A stretch of DNA of 64,000 bases from Rhizobium ecuadorense (GCF_001187535.1 NZ_LFIO01000207.1:1-64000), one strand, 5' to 3'; shown: positions 40,672 through 49,553, counted from the stretch's first letter. Translations and numbers: made by a program. Notes: generated from the sequence alone by a model not told the origin.

Positions 40672-41103
40672 ATGGGATTTAACCGCATGGATTCGGGAGC
40701 TTACCTTGCCAGCCAGCTGGCGAAGGGTTTTGCCCGCTCGCTGCACCAGCGCGCGGTCGGGCTCGGTTTTTCTCCGGGCCAGTTTCCCATTCTGCTGGAA
40801 CTCTGGGCCGAGGACGGGCTGACCCAGAAACAGCTTCTCGAACGGGTCGATATCGAGCAGGCGACCATGGCGAATACGCTGTCGCGCATGGTCCGCGACG
40901 GGCTGATCGAGCGCCGGCCGCATCCATCCGACAAACGCGCGCAACTGCTCTTCCTGACGCCGAAGGCCCGCGCCATGGAGGCCGAGGCGATCGAAACCGC
41001 GCGCGAGGCCGACCTTGCGCTGTTTAAAGGTTTTCGGGTTTTCGAGCGCGAGCTGACGCTCGAATATATCCGCCGGCTGCTGGAAAACGCCAAGGCGCTC
41101 TGA
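40672..41103 (+). CDS. MarR-family transcriptional regulator
   Basis: This 143-residue regulator has a winged helix at about 40-110: LTQKQLLERVDIEQATMANTLSRMVRDGLIERR (key parts QLLERVDIEQATMANTLSRM and DGLIERRPHPSDKRAQ). N- and C-terminal helices form the dimer interface. The wing motif DKRAQLLFLT is typical. Ligand and targets are unknown. It follows the sRNA-like locus by about 100 bases and is followed by the convergent diguanylate cyclase gene after 20 bases. Confidence 0.9.
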   Translation: MGFNRMDSGAYLASQLAKGFARSLHQRAVGLGFSPGQFPILLELWAEDGLTQKQLLERVDIEQATMANTLSRMVRDGLIERRPHPSDKRAQLLFLTPKARAMEAEAIETAREADLALFKGFRVFERELTLEYIRRLLENAKAL

Positions 41104-41123
41104 GCGGCATTATTCGCCCAAGA

Positions 41124-43508
41124 TTATTCGCTGACGAGGCGTGTGCGCCGTCGCGGCGGCATGCCTGTTCCGGTCTGCTCCGGCAGGATGCTTTTGCGAA
41201 CGGCTGGCTTCATGCTCGGCTCGATATCCGGCTTGCCGAGCAACAGGCCCTGCACCTGCGCGCAGCCTTCCTCGACGACGATCCGGCGCTGCATTTCCGT
41301 TTCCACGCCCTCAGTGACGACGGGCATGCCGAGGCTGTGGCCGAGACCGATAATGGCGCGCACGATCGATCGCGCCGCCGCATCATGCTCCAGCACGCCG
41401 GTGAAGCTGCGATCGACCTTGATTTTGTCGAAGGGAAACGAGCGCAGATTCGAGAGCGAGGAGTAGCCGGTGCCGAAATCGTCCATGACGATGTGCACCC
41501 CCAACTTACGCAGGCGCTGCAGCGTTGCCATCACCCGGTCGCGGTCGCGGATCAGGGCTGTCTCGGTGATCTCGAGTTCCAGCCGATCGGCTGCGAGCCC
41601 CGTCTCGGCGAGGACCGCCTCGACCCGCTCACACAGGTTGGGCAGCATGAACTGCACCGGCGAAACATTGACCGCAATCCTCAGCGGCTGCGGCCAGCGC
41701 GCGGCCTCCCTGCAGGCCTGCCGCAATATCCATTCGCCGAGCTGAACGATCGATCCGCTTTCCTCGGCGATCGGGATGAAAATGTCGGGCTCGGTCAGGC
41801 CGTGGCCCGGCCGGTGCCAGCGCATCAAGGCCTCGTAGCCGCTGATCTCGCCGCTCTGCGCGTTGAGGATCGGCTGATAGCTGACATGGAGTTGGTTGCG
41901 GATGATCGCGTGGCGCAGGTCGCTTTCGATCTGCCGGCGGTTGCGCGCCGCTTCGTCCATTTCCGCGTCGAAGAAGCAGGCCCTGCCGCGGCCATCATGC
42001 TTGACGCGGTAGAGCGCGGTATCGGCGTTGTTGCAGAGTTCTTCGGCCGTTCGCCCGTCCCTTGGATAGAGCGCGATGCCGAGGCTGACGCCAACGGCTG
42101 TGGGGTCACGGGCCGTGTCCATCTCGGCGGCGAATTCGTTGATGATATCAGCCGCAAGCTTTTGCGCCGATGCCGGCTGCTGCCCGGCGGATTGGAGGAT
42201 GGCGAATTCGTCGCCGCCGAGCCGGGCGATCGTATCGCTCTCGCCGGCCACCCGGCGCAGGATAGCGGCAACCTTGCGGAGAATGCGGTCGCCTTCGGCG
42301 TGGCCGAAAATATCATTGACGGCCTTGAACCGGTCGAGGTCGAGACAAAACAGCGCAACTTCGGTGTGCTTGCGTTCCGCCACCTGCAGCGCCTGCCGGA
42401 TGCGGGTGTCGAACAGCGACCTGTTCGGCAGATCGGTGAGCACGTCGTGGTGGGCGAGATGCTCGATCATCTCCTCGGCCTGCTTGCGCTCGGTGAGATC
42501 GCGCACCGCCAGCACCTCGCAATTGCGGCCGCGATAAACGATCCTGCTGGAGTTTGCTTCTACGGCAATCTCTCTGCCGGCGCGGGTGTTCAGCAGCGTC
42601 TCGCCGGGCCTGTTCTCCCGGGATCCCTGAACGGCCGTCAGCACATCCGAGGGCGCCTTGCCCGAGAGATCGGCAAGCTTCCAGCCCGATAGGGCCTGGA
42701 ACCGCTCGTTGACATCGATGATCCGGCCTTCGCGCAGGATCAGCAGTCCTTCCTGCGAGGCGTTGGCCAGTCCGCGCAGATCCGTCAGGTGGCTTTGGAC
42801 GAAAACCACGGCAAGCGCGACCAGGATAAGAGCCGTTGCCGCCACCACGACGATCGCGGCGAGTACCCGGGTGTCGAGCACCAATGTGGGAACCTGCATG
42901 CCAGGATCCGGCACGAGGGTAATGCTGCCCATCGAGATGAAGTGAAGGGTACAGATGGCGAGGACGAAGACCAGCGATGAGGTGAGGAGACGCCTCACGC
43001 CCTTCAGATTGAAAAAGATATGGAAGGCGACGCTCGACAGAAGCATTCCGGCGACGACCGCCGTCAGTGTCATCACGGGATCGTAGAGGATGACCGCCTG
43101 TGTCTCGATCGCCTGCATGCCGGTCAGGTGCATGGAGGCGATGCCGAGCGCCATCAGCACCCCGCCGCGGATACGGGAAAACCGTCCGGCACGTTGCGAA
43201 GCGGCGAGGATCGCCACCCATGAGCCGACCACCGACAGGAAAAAGGAAAGCAGCGTCAGGTCGAGCGCGTAGCTGATCGGCGTGCCGCCGTCATAAGCGA
43301 GCATCGCGATGAAATGCGTTGCCCATACGCCGGTGCCGAAGGCAAAGCCCGACGCGCCGATCCAGAGCTTGCGCTGCCCGGCGTCGCACTCCTGGGCACG
43401 GGAAAGCAGCAGCATCGCCGCCATGGCGCCAACCAGACAGACCGCGGCCGCCACGATGACCAGGCGCCAATCATGATTGTCGCGAATACAGGCAATGACC
43501 GAAAACAT
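41124..43508 (-). CDS. MHYT-PAS-GGDEF-EAL membrane protein
   Basis: This 794-residue protein combines a seven-helix MHYT sensor (about 10-215), a PAS domain (about 232-340, IDVNERFQALSGW), a GGDEF domain (about 345-510) and an EAL domain (about 525-775). The MHYT repeats appear as THFIAML, MHLTGMQ and LHFISMG and are proposed to bind copper and sense gases. GGDEF is intact (RLGGDEFAIL). EAL is intact (GYEALMRWHRP), with NVSPVQF, DDFGTGYSSLS and KVDRSF. It may therefore both make and hydrolyse cyclic di-GMP. It is monocistronic, converging on marR. Confidence 0.93.
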   Translation of the reverse strand: MFSVIACIRDNHDWRLVIVAAAVCLVGAMAAMLLLSRAQECDAGQRKLWIGASGFAFGTGVWATHFIAMLAYDGGTPISYALDLTLLSFFLSVVGSWVAILAASQRAGRFSRIRGGVLMALGIASMHLTGMQAIETQAVILYDPVMTLTAVVAGMLLSSVAFHIFFNLKGVRRLLTSSLVFVLAICTLHFISMGSITLVPDPGMQVPTLVLDTRVLAAIVVVAATALILVALAVVFVQSHLTDLRGLANASQEGLLILREGRIIDVNERFQALSGWKLADLSGKAPSDVLTAVQGSRENRPGETLLNTRAGREIAVEANSSRIVYRGRNCEVLAVRDLTERKQAEEMIEHLAHHDVLTDLPNRSLFDTRIRQALQVAERKHTEVALFCLDLDRFKAVNDIFGHAEGDRILRKVAAILRRVAGESDTIARLGGDEFAILQSAGQQPASAQKLAADIINEFAAEMDTARDPTAVGVSLGIALYPRDGRTAEELCNNADTALYRVKHDGRGRACFFDAEMDEAARNRRQIESDLRHAIIRNQLHVSYQPILNAQSGEISGYEALMRWHRPGHGLTEPDIFIPIAEESGSIVQLGEWILRQACREAARWPQPLRIAVNVSPVQFMLPNLCERVEAVLAETGLAADRLELEITETALIRDRDRVMATLQRLRKLGVHIVMDDFGTGYSSLSNLRSFPFDKIKVDRSFTGVLEHDAAARSIVRAIIGLGHSLGMPVVTEGVETEMQRRIVVEEGCAQVQGLLLGKPDIEPSMKPAVRKSILPEQTGTGMPPRRRTRLVSE

Positions 43509-43732
43509 CTGCGCGCCCCCCGAACAGCTGATTTTCGGCTGATGCTATTTAGGTTGTGCTAATTAACTGTAAATTGAATTAGATCTTTCTTTATTATCGT
43601 GCGGCGCCCCTCCACGAGACTTCATCCATGTCGTTTCAGCCGCTTTGCACCCTGCCGATTTTTACCTTTTCCGCCTCGCCTGCTTTCCTGGTTTGGTCTA
43701 TCGTCCCGCCAAATTTCGAAAGGGAGTCGAAA

Positions 43733-45121
43733 ATGGCCGACATACAACCGGTTCTTTCGCGTGCGGACCAGAATCTTTCATCGAGCCTCGAAAAGCTTTT
43801 CGAGCTGCTGCGCATCCAGTCGATTTCCACCGATCCCGCCTATAAGGCCGAATGCCGCAAGGCTGCCGAATGGCTCGTCAGCTATCTCGAAACGCTCGGC
43901 TTCGAAGCCTCGGTTCGCGACACGCCCGGCCATCCGATGGTCGTCGCCCACCATGCCGGCGCGTCCACCGGCGCGCCGCACGTTCTGTTCTACGGCCATT
44001 ACGACGTTCAGCCGGTCGACCCGATCGAGCTTTGGGAAAACGATCCCTTCGAGCCGACGATCAAGGATGTCGGCGACGGCCGCAAGATCCTGACCGGCCG
44101 CGGCACCTCCGACGACAAGGGCCAGTTGATGACTTTCCTCGAGGCCTGCCGCGCCTACAAGGAGATCAACGGCGCGCTTCCCTGCCGCGTCACCATTCTC
44201 TTCGAAGGCGAGGAAGAATCCGGCTCGCCGTCGCTGAAGCCCTTCCTCGAAGCCAATGCCGCCGAGCTCAAGGCCGATTATGCGCTGGTCTGCGATACCG
44301 GCATGTGGGACCGCGACACGCCGGCGATCGCCGCGGCATTGCGCGGTCTTGTCGGCGAGGAAGTCACCGTGACGGCTGCCGACCGCGACCTGCATTCCGG
44401 TCTCTTCGGGGGCGCTGCGGCCAATCCGATCCACATCCTCGTCGAGGCTCTCGCCGGTCTGCATGACGAGACGGGCCGCATCACGCTCGAAGGTTTCTAC
44501 AACGGCGTCGAGGAAACCCCTGAGAACATCAAGGCGTCATGGGAGACGCTCGGGAAGACTGCCGAGAACTTCCTCGGCGAAGTCGGCCTTTCCATTCCCT
44601 CAGGCGAAAAGGGCCGGTCGGTACTGGAACTCACCTGGGCGCGGCCGACCGCCGAAATCAACGGCATCTGGGGCGGATATACCGGCGAGGGTTTCAAGAC
44701 GGTGATCGCCGCCAAGGCTTCGGCGAAGATTTCGTTCCGCCTCGTCGGCACGCAGGATCCGGCCGCCATCCGCGAGGCTTTCCGCAGCTATATGCGTTCG
44801 AAGATTCCCGCCGACTGCTCGGTCGAGTTCCACCCACACGGCGGCTCGCCGGCGATCCACCTCTCCTATGATTCGCCGGTTCTGACCAAGGCGAAAGGTG
44901 CGCTCTCCGACGAGTGGCCGAAACCCGCCATCGTCATCGGCATGGGCGGGTCGATCCCGATCGTCGGCGATTTCCAGAAGATGCTCGGCATGGAATCGCT
45001 GCTCGTCGGCTTCGGCCTCAGCGATGACCGCATCCATTCGCCGAACGAGAAATACGAGCTTGTCTCCTACCACAAGGGTATCCGCTCCTGGGTGCGGATT
45101 CTTCAGGCGCTTGCTGCCTGA
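43733..45121 (+). CDS. M20-family dipeptidase/carboxypeptidase
   Basis: This 462-residue zinc peptidase is of the M20 family. Metal-site motifs are FYGHYDVQP (about 85-93), GRGTSDDKGQLM (about 122-133), FEGEEESGSPSL (about 157-168, general base Glu) and the later CDTGMWDRDTPA. A dimerisation domain sits in the middle (about 200-350). It is annotated in rhizobia as a dipeptidase or succinyl-diaminopimelate desuccinylase relative; the substrate is not defined. ATG 43733 (MADIQPVLSR) follows GAAAGGGAGTCGAAA; the longer frame adds 35 hydrophobic, Pro-rich residues that I consider untranslated leader. Confidence 0.9.
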   Translation: MADIQPVLSRADQNLSSSLEKLFELLRIQSISTDPAYKAECRKAAEWLVSYLETLGFEASVRDTPGHPMVVAHHAGASTGAPHVLFYGHYDVQPVDPIELWENDPFEPTIKDVGDGRKILTGRGTSDDKGQLMTFLEACRAYKEINGALPCRVTILFEGEEESGSPSLKPFLEANAAELKADYALVCDTGMWDRDTPAIAAALRGLVGEEVTVTAADRDLHSGLFGGAAANPIHILVEALAGLHDETGRITLEGFYNGVEETPENIKASWETLGKTAENFLGEVGLSIPSGEKGRSVLELTWARPTAEINGIWGGYTGEGFKTVIAAKASAKISFRLVGTQDPAAIREAFRSYMRSKIPADCSVEFHPHGGSPAIHLSYDSPVLTKAKGALSDEWPKPAIVIGMGGSIPIVGDFQKMLGMESLLVGFGLSDDRIHSPNEKYELVSYHKGIRSWVRILQALAA

Positions 45122-45151
45122 ACGAAACGGCGTGCCAGATCGTAGTAACAA

Positions 45152-45175
45152 AAAGGCCGGTTGAAACCGGCCTTT
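45152..45175 (+). terminator. Intrinsic terminator of the M20 peptidase gene
   Basis: AAAGGCCGGTT, loop GA, AACCGGCCTTT forms an 11-bp stem about 30 bases after the stop, followed by CGTCATC. A-rich upstream and T-rich downstream arms suit a bidirectional terminator, though no T-tract extends past the stem. Confidence 0.75.
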
Positions 45176-45252
45176 CGTCATCCGCTCGCTCAGTGCCAGT
45201 TCATCCGTGGTCAAGGAGAAGCAGGTATTGCAATGAGACTGCCTCCGAAAGG

Positions 45253-45268
45253 TTAACGGATCGTTAAC
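45253..45268. promoter_or_regulatory. CtrA-type motif TTAA-N7-TTAAC
   Basis: TTAACGGATCGTTAAC matches exactly the full CtrA recognition pattern (TTAA-N7-TTAAC) and is also a perfect 7-3-7 palindrome. It lies 235 bases upstream of the SH3/Arg-Asp-repeat gene. CtrA is the master cell-cycle regulator in alphaproteobacteria; binding here is inferred from the match alone. Confidence 0.5.
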
Positions 45269-45503
45269 GGCGCGCGGGATCGCCGGGTTATCGGAAGCAT
45301 CGCACGACCTAAAGGCATTGGCAGCAATTTCCGCGTTCAAGCTGCGTTCATCGCGGGCCGCATATAAGTCATTGAAAGACAAGGCGAATGATAACGCTCT
45401 CGCACGTGCGGACGATCGCTCGACCTTTTCGTTTTCAGACTGAAGATGCCAGGCAAGTGCAGCCAGGCGCTGCCCCAAATGCGCCTACAAGGAGTGAGAA
45501 AAC

Positions 45504-46202
45504 GTGAAAAATCTGTTTGCTAAAATCGCCGTGGCCGGCCTGTTCATGCTGACGCCTGTGATCGCGCAGGCTGCCGAAGGCTATTCGACGGCGAACGTCA
45601 ACATGCGCGCGGGTCCGAGCACCCGCTATCCCGCCGTCGCGGTCATACCCGCCGGCTCTTCCGTCGAGATCCGCGGCTGCCTTTCCGATCTCAACTGGTG
45701 CGACGTGGAGTTCTACGGCGGCCGCGGCTGGGTCTCCGGCCAATATGTGCAGGCCCTCTATCAGCAGCGCCGCATCTATGTCGGTCCGCAATATTATCGT
45801 CCGCTCGGCATTCCGGTCATCCGCTTCAGTGTCGACAATTACTGGGATCGTTACTACCGCAACCGCGATTTCTATCGGGAGCGCGACCGCTGGAGCCGCG
45901 GCCCGGACTACTATTATCGCGACCGCGACAATCGGGACCGTGACAGAGATCGCGATAATCGGGATCGGGATAATCGCGATCGGGATGGGCGAGATCGCGA
46001 TCGGAACTGGCGCGACGGAGATCGCAACCGCGACGGCGACCGGGATTGGCGCGATCGGGATCGCGACAGAGACTGGCGCAACCGAAATGGCGACCAGGAC
46101 GGACGCGACGGCAATCGACGGGACGACCGGAGAGATGGGGATCGCAGACCCGATCGCAGGAATTTCGATTGCCGGCCCGGCGATCCCTCCTGCGACCAAT
46201 GA
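45504..46202 (+). CDS. Secreted SH3-domain protein with Arg/Asp repeat tail
   Basis: This 232-residue protein starts with a signal peptide (about 1-23, cleavage after AQA), followed by a bacterial SH3 domain (about 24-88: STANVNMRAGPSTRYPAVAVIP, split STANVNMRAGPS; GCLSDLNWCDVEFYGGRGWVSGQYV ends in GWVSGQYV). A Tyr-rich linker leads to a tail of about 95 residues of Asp-Arg and Asn-Arg-Asp units. SH3_3 domains usually bind peptidoglycan peptides in the periplasm. The highly charged tail is probably disordered. ATG 45504 follows AAGGAGTGAGAAAAC. Confidence 0.87.
   Translation: MKNLFAKIAVAGLFMLTPVIAQAAEGYSTANVNMRAGPSTRYPAVAVIPAGSSVEIRGCLSDLNWCDVEFYGGRGWVSGQYVQALYQQRRIYVGPQYYRPLGIPVIRFSVDNYWDRYYRNRDFYRERDRWSRGPDYYYRDRDNRDRDRDRDNRDRDNRDRDGRDRDRNWRDGDRNRDGDRDWRDRDRDRDWRNRNGDQDGRDGNRRDDRRDGDRRPDRRNFDCRPGDPSCDQ
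45910..46150 (+). repeat. Degenerate Arg/Asp codon repeat inside the SH3 protein gene
   Basis: Short units such as GATCGGGATAATCGCGATCGGGAC recur (shortened: GATCGGGA and AATCGCGA blocks), encoding alternating Asp-Arg and Asn-Arg. This array creates long open frames in all six frames, including a Val/Ile/Ala-rich one on the minus strand. Such arrays tend to change length by slippage between strains. Confidence 0.75.
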
Positions 46203-46612
46203 GATGGGTAGGGGCAGCGGCAGCGCCGTCCCTTTCGGCTTGCCCGGCCACCGGCGGGCAGTCAAGAAAAAGCCCGGCGCTCCCATGAGGGGAGGCACCG
46301 GGCCTGATGTCGATCGGCGCGTGTTGAGGGGAGACGGCCGATCCGGGCGCGGGACGTGAGGGGTTGTCCCGCTTCATCCTAAACCATCACGGAGCCTATT
46401 GGTTCCACCGACCAGACAGAAGATGTGCGGCGGGGTGCCAATAGCAGCTCGCGCATGTCCGCGTAACGCATCTTCAGCCAGCCTCCTCGCCCCTCCCGGA
46501 GATCCCCGACAATTTGATGTGAAGGCATCGCGATGCCCTTGTGCTGCGGGATTCTTTGTTGCACTTTCGCGATGTTGCGGATCGATTTTGATCCGTTCGA
46601 GGCTGGACCCTG
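46203..46612. other. Intergenic region after the SH3 repeat gene
   Basis: An imperfect GC-rich hairpin at 46271-46304 (GCCCGG...CCGGGC around CTCCC and GGGAG) probably ends the SH3 gene transcript. The rest shows no credible gene. Minus-strand open frames here have mixed, atypical composition and no recognisable motif. Confidence 0.5.
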
Positions 46613-46834
46613 ATGACGCAAGACTACCTGGCTTTCCCAAGGCTTTTCGGCGCTCGGGCAGCCGTTATTGATGTTACCGTCTGGCATAAACACAACCCAC
46701 TCCTTCCTGTGCGACTTATCGATGGGGCAAGCCTCAACCCTTCCGGCCAGATCTGGCGTCGCTTTCATCTGGGTGCGTGGGAATATAAGCAGGACCCGGA
46801 AACGCTCGAGGATTACGAGGCCCGTCAGTTCTGA
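46613..46834 (+). CDS. Small hypothetical protein
   Basis: This is a 73-residue open frame. Its second half reads like a real soluble protein, with GQIWRRFHLGAWEYKQDPET and EDYEARQF at the end. The first 30 residues are less convincing, so the true start may be internal or the gene a worn copy. No family is recognised and no clear ribosome binding site is seen. Codon third positions are less GC-rich than in neighbouring genes. It lies alone between the SH3 gene and the PBP gene. Confidence 0.35.
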   Translation: MTQDYLAFPRLFGARAAVIDVTVWHKHNPLLPVRLIDGASLNPSGQIWRRFHLGAWEYKQDPETLEDYEARQF

Positions 46835-46902
46835 GCGCCAATGAATGTTGTCCAAAAGTGCGCAGCGGTTTTGGGACAACGATAGTGATAAATCAAAGAC
46901 TT

Positions 46903-46942
46903 AAAGCGCGTTGCATGCAACCGGATTGACGCGACGCGCTTT
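46903..46942. repeat. Palindromic intergenic element
   Basis: AAAGCGCGT (46903-46911) and ACGCGCTTT (46934-46942) form 9-bp arms around an internal palindrome TTGCATGCAA. Elements with AAAGCGCGT arms are frequent between rhizobial genes in my recollection. It could act as a terminator for the small gene before it, although no long T-tract follows. Confidence 0.5.
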
Positions 46943-46966
46943 GTCGGCGTGTTCTGCTTTCCATCG

Positions 46967-46981
46967 TTAACACCCCGTTAA
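46967..46981. promoter_or_regulatory. CtrA-type motif TTAA-N7-TTAA upstream of the PBP gene
   Basis: TTAACACCCCGTTAA matches the TTAA-N7-TTAA core of CtrA sites. It lies 52 bases before the GTG at 47033 and 100 bases before ATG 47081 of the class A PBP gene, a typical position for a CtrA-controlled promoter. Binding is inferred. Confidence 0.5.
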
Positions 46982-47080
46982 ATCGCCGCATTTACAGTTC
47001 AGTCGGGTGGCGGCGCCTGCAAAAGTGCCGTTGTGCGAAGTCACGCTTCGCGATCGAACATGGGGTGTGACCGGTCGGCG

Positions 47081-49414
47081 ATGGCAGGCAGAGGCAGATC
47101 AGGCGACAGAATAGAACCGTCCTTCAGCGGCCGCCCGGCGCGCGACGATGACGAGTTTTCGCTCGATGCCGATGACCGCATTGCCGGAAGCCGATCTGCG
47201 CGGCGCGGCGGCTCCAAGCCGCCGCAGCGTGCCGCCCCCCGGCGCCGGCGCGAGCCGCGGGAACGCGAAGGCGGCGGCTTTTTCGGCTTCCTGCGCCGGG
47301 TGATCTACTGGTGCGTCGTGCTGTTCATCTGGGCCGGCATCGGCGTGGCCGGGCTCGTGGTCTATTATGGCTCGCGCATGCCGAGCGCCAGCACATGGGC
47401 GATCCCGGAACGACCGCCGAACGTCAAGATCACCGCCGTCGACGGCAGCGTTATCGCCAATCGCGGCGCCACCGGCGGCGAGGCGCTGTCGCTCGAAAAC
47501 ATGTCGCCTTACATTCCGGAAGCCGTCATCGCCATCGAGGACCGGCGTTTCTATTCGCATTTCGGCGTCGACCCGCTCGGCCTCGGCCGGGCGATCGTGA
47601 CCAATTTCACGGCCGGCCACATGGTGCAGGGCGGTTCGACGCTGACGCAGCAGCTCGCCAAGAACCTCTTCCTGTCGCCCGAAAGAACGCTGGAACGCAA
47701 GGTGCAGGAGGTGCTGCTCTCGCTCTGGCTGGAGCAGAAATACACCAAGGACCAGATCCTTGCCATGTATCTCAACCGGGTGTTCTTCGGATCGAACGCC
47801 TATGGCGTCGAGGCGGCGTCACGGCGCTATTTCAACAAATCGGCGCGTGACGTGAATCTCGGTGAGGCCGCGGTGCTCGCCGGCCTGCTCAAGGCGCCGT
47901 CGCGGCTTTCGCCGGCCCGCGACCCCGATGCCGCCAATGCGCGCGCCCAACTCGTGCTTGCGGCAATGCGCGAACAGGGCTTCATCACCGATTCCGAAGT
48001 CAAGACCGCGATGTCGCAGACCCCGGCTTCGGCCAAGAGCTATTGGTCGGGCGCCGGGCACTATGTCGCCGACATGGTGATGGACGAGCTGCCGGGCCTG
48101 ATCGGCGACGTCAAGGAAGACGTCATCGTCGATACGACCATCGACAAGTCGCTGGAAAGGAAGGCCGAGCAATCGCTGGTCGACGTGCTCGACAAGGAGG
48201 GCGGAAAGCTCGACGCCTCGCAGGCGGCGCTCGTCTCGATCGACGGCACCGGGGCAATCCGGGCGCTCGTCGGCGGCAGGGATTATGCGACGAGCCAGTT
48301 CAACCGCGCCGTCAAGGCCAAACGCCAGCCGGGCTCCTCGTTCAAGCCCTTCGTCTATGCCGCCGCACTCGAAAAGGGACTGACGCCCTTTTCGGTGTTC
48401 AACGACGCGCCGATCCGCATCGGCGACTGGACGCCCGAGAATTACGAGAAGAAATACAATGGCGAGGTGACGCTGGCGACCGCACTCGCCAAGTCGCTGA
48501 ACACGGTGGCCGCCCAGCTGGTGATGTATGACGGGCCGGATCAGGTGATCAAGCTTGCCCATCGGCTCGGAATCGAAAGCGAGCTGCAGCCGAACGCCTC
48601 GATCGCGCTCGGCACTTCGGAAGTGTCGCTGATGGAACTCACCGCCTCCTATGCCGCCTTCATGAATGGCGGCTACAAGGCGACCCCGCACGTCATCCGC
48701 CGGGTAACGACCGCCGAGGGCAAGGTTCTTTACGAAAATACCTATGACAGCCCGCCGCGCGTGCTGTCCGAGCAGATCGTCGCCGAGATGGATGCGATGA
48801 TGATGGGCGTCATCGACAACGGCACCGGCAAGAGCGCCAAGATCCCCGGCTGGCAGGCGGCGGGAAAGACCGGCACGACGCAGAATTCGCGCGACGCGCT
48901 CTTCGTCGGCTTCACCAGCAACCTGACCACCGGCGTCTGGTTCGGCAATGACGACGGCAAACCGATGAAGAAGGTCACCGGCGGCGGTCTTCCGGCCAAA
49001 GCCTGGAAGGAATTCATGATCGCCGCCCATAAGGGACTTTCGCCGGCACCGCTGTTCGGCAACGGCCAGTTGATCGACGATCCCAATGGGCAGCCGATGG
49101 CGCAGGCAGCACCCGGCGATGGGCAGTTAGGCAACGGGCAACCGATGACGGCGGAGGCGCCGCCTTCGACGATCGGCGGCATTATTTCCGGCGTCTTCGG
49201 CGGCGGCGACAACGCAAACCGCTATCCGCAGGCGCCTGTCCGGCAACAAAGCGCGACATCAGGCAACGGGCCGGTTCCTCCAGGCGACATTGCCGAAGGC
49301 GGCGGTTCCGGCTACGACGGCATGGTGCCGCCTGGCGATGTCGGGGGGCCGCAGTCGACCTCTTCCGTCCAGCCGCGGCGCACGACCCTGCTCGATCTGA
49401 TCATGGGCCAGTGA
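47081..49414 (+). CDS. Class A penicillin-binding protein (PBP1A family)
   Basis: This 777-residue bifunctional peptidoglycan synthase has a basic, Arg-rich cytoplasmic N-terminus (about 1-70) and one TM (about 82-105). A glycosyltransferase domain follows (about 130-310, EDRRFYSHFGVD and GGSTLTQQLAKN), then a transpeptidase domain (about 370-660). Its active sites are SSFKPF (SxxK), SLN and KTGTTQ. The C-terminal 100 residues are Gly/Pro/Gln-rich with repeated VPPGD and GQPM units. ATG 47081 gives MAGRGRSGDRIEPS; GTG 47033 is possible but adds a poorly conserved-looking stretch. Confidence 0.92.
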   Translation: MAGRGRSGDRIEPSFSGRPARDDDEFSLDADDRIAGSRSARRGGSKPPQRAAPRRRREPREREGGGFFGFLRRVIYWCVVLFIWAGIGVAGLVVYYGSRMPSASTWAIPERPPNVKITAVDGSVIANRGATGGEALSLENMSPYIPEAVIAIEDRRFYSHFGVDPLGLGRAIVTNFTAGHMVQGGSTLTQQLAKNLFLSPERTLERKVQEVLLSLWLEQKYTKDQILAMYLNRVFFGSNAYGVEAASRRYFNKSARDVNLGEAAVLAGLLKAPSRLSPARDPDAANARAQLVLAAMREQGFITDSEVKTAMSQTPASAKSYWSGAGHYVADMVMDELPGLIGDVKEDVIVDTTIDKSLERKAEQSLVDVLDKEGGKLDASQAALVSIDGTGAIRALVGGRDYATSQFNRAVKAKRQPGSSFKPFVYAAALEKGLTPFSVFNDAPIRIGDWTPENYEKKYNGEVTLATALAKSLNTVAAQLVMYDGPDQVIKLAHRLGIESELQPNASIALGTSEVSLMELTASYAAFMNGGYKATPHVIRRVTTAEGKVLYENTYDSPPRVLSEQIVAEMDAMMMGVIDNGTGKSAKIPGWQAAGKTGTTQNSRDALFVGFTSNLTTGVWFGNDDGKPMKKVTGGGLPAKAWKEFMIAAHKGLSPAPLFGNGQLIDDPNGQPMAQAAPGDGQLGNGQPMTAEAPPSTIGGIISGVFGGGDNANRYPQAPVRQQSATSGNGPVPPGDIAEGGGSGYDGMVPPGDVGGPQSTSSVQPRRTTLLDLIMGQ

Positions 49415-49553
49415 GATCTTTTGCTGCATGGCCTGCGCAAGCCGGATGCGCTAGAAATCTTCCGCTTTCCGGACGGCGGGCGAGCTCGTTCGCGGCGACT
49501 GTAAAAATTGAATGCAACACATTCGTTTTGCTGGATTCCGGGCCATTTCCCGC

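Larger units (their letters stand above)
45122..45503. other. Intergenic region between the M20 peptidase and SH3 genes
   Basis: These 382 bases hold an intrinsic terminator near the left end, an exact TTAA-N7-TTAAC motif at 45253-45268 and the leader of the SH3 gene. No protein gene is seen; the minus-strand open frame overlapping it is a shadow of the peptidase. Confidence 0.6.

Noticed and set aside
45435..46298. A minus-strand frame with a strongly hydrophobic Val/Ile/Ala/Pro repeat
   Set aside because: It is the antisense reading of the Arg/Asp codon repeat in the SH3 protein gene; the repeat opens all frames. The plus frame has a signal peptide and an SH3 domain.
46379..46879. A 166-codon minus-strand frame in the gap before the PBP gene
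   Set aside because: No recognisable motif, no ribosome binding site, and it overlaps the more protein-like plus-strand frame.
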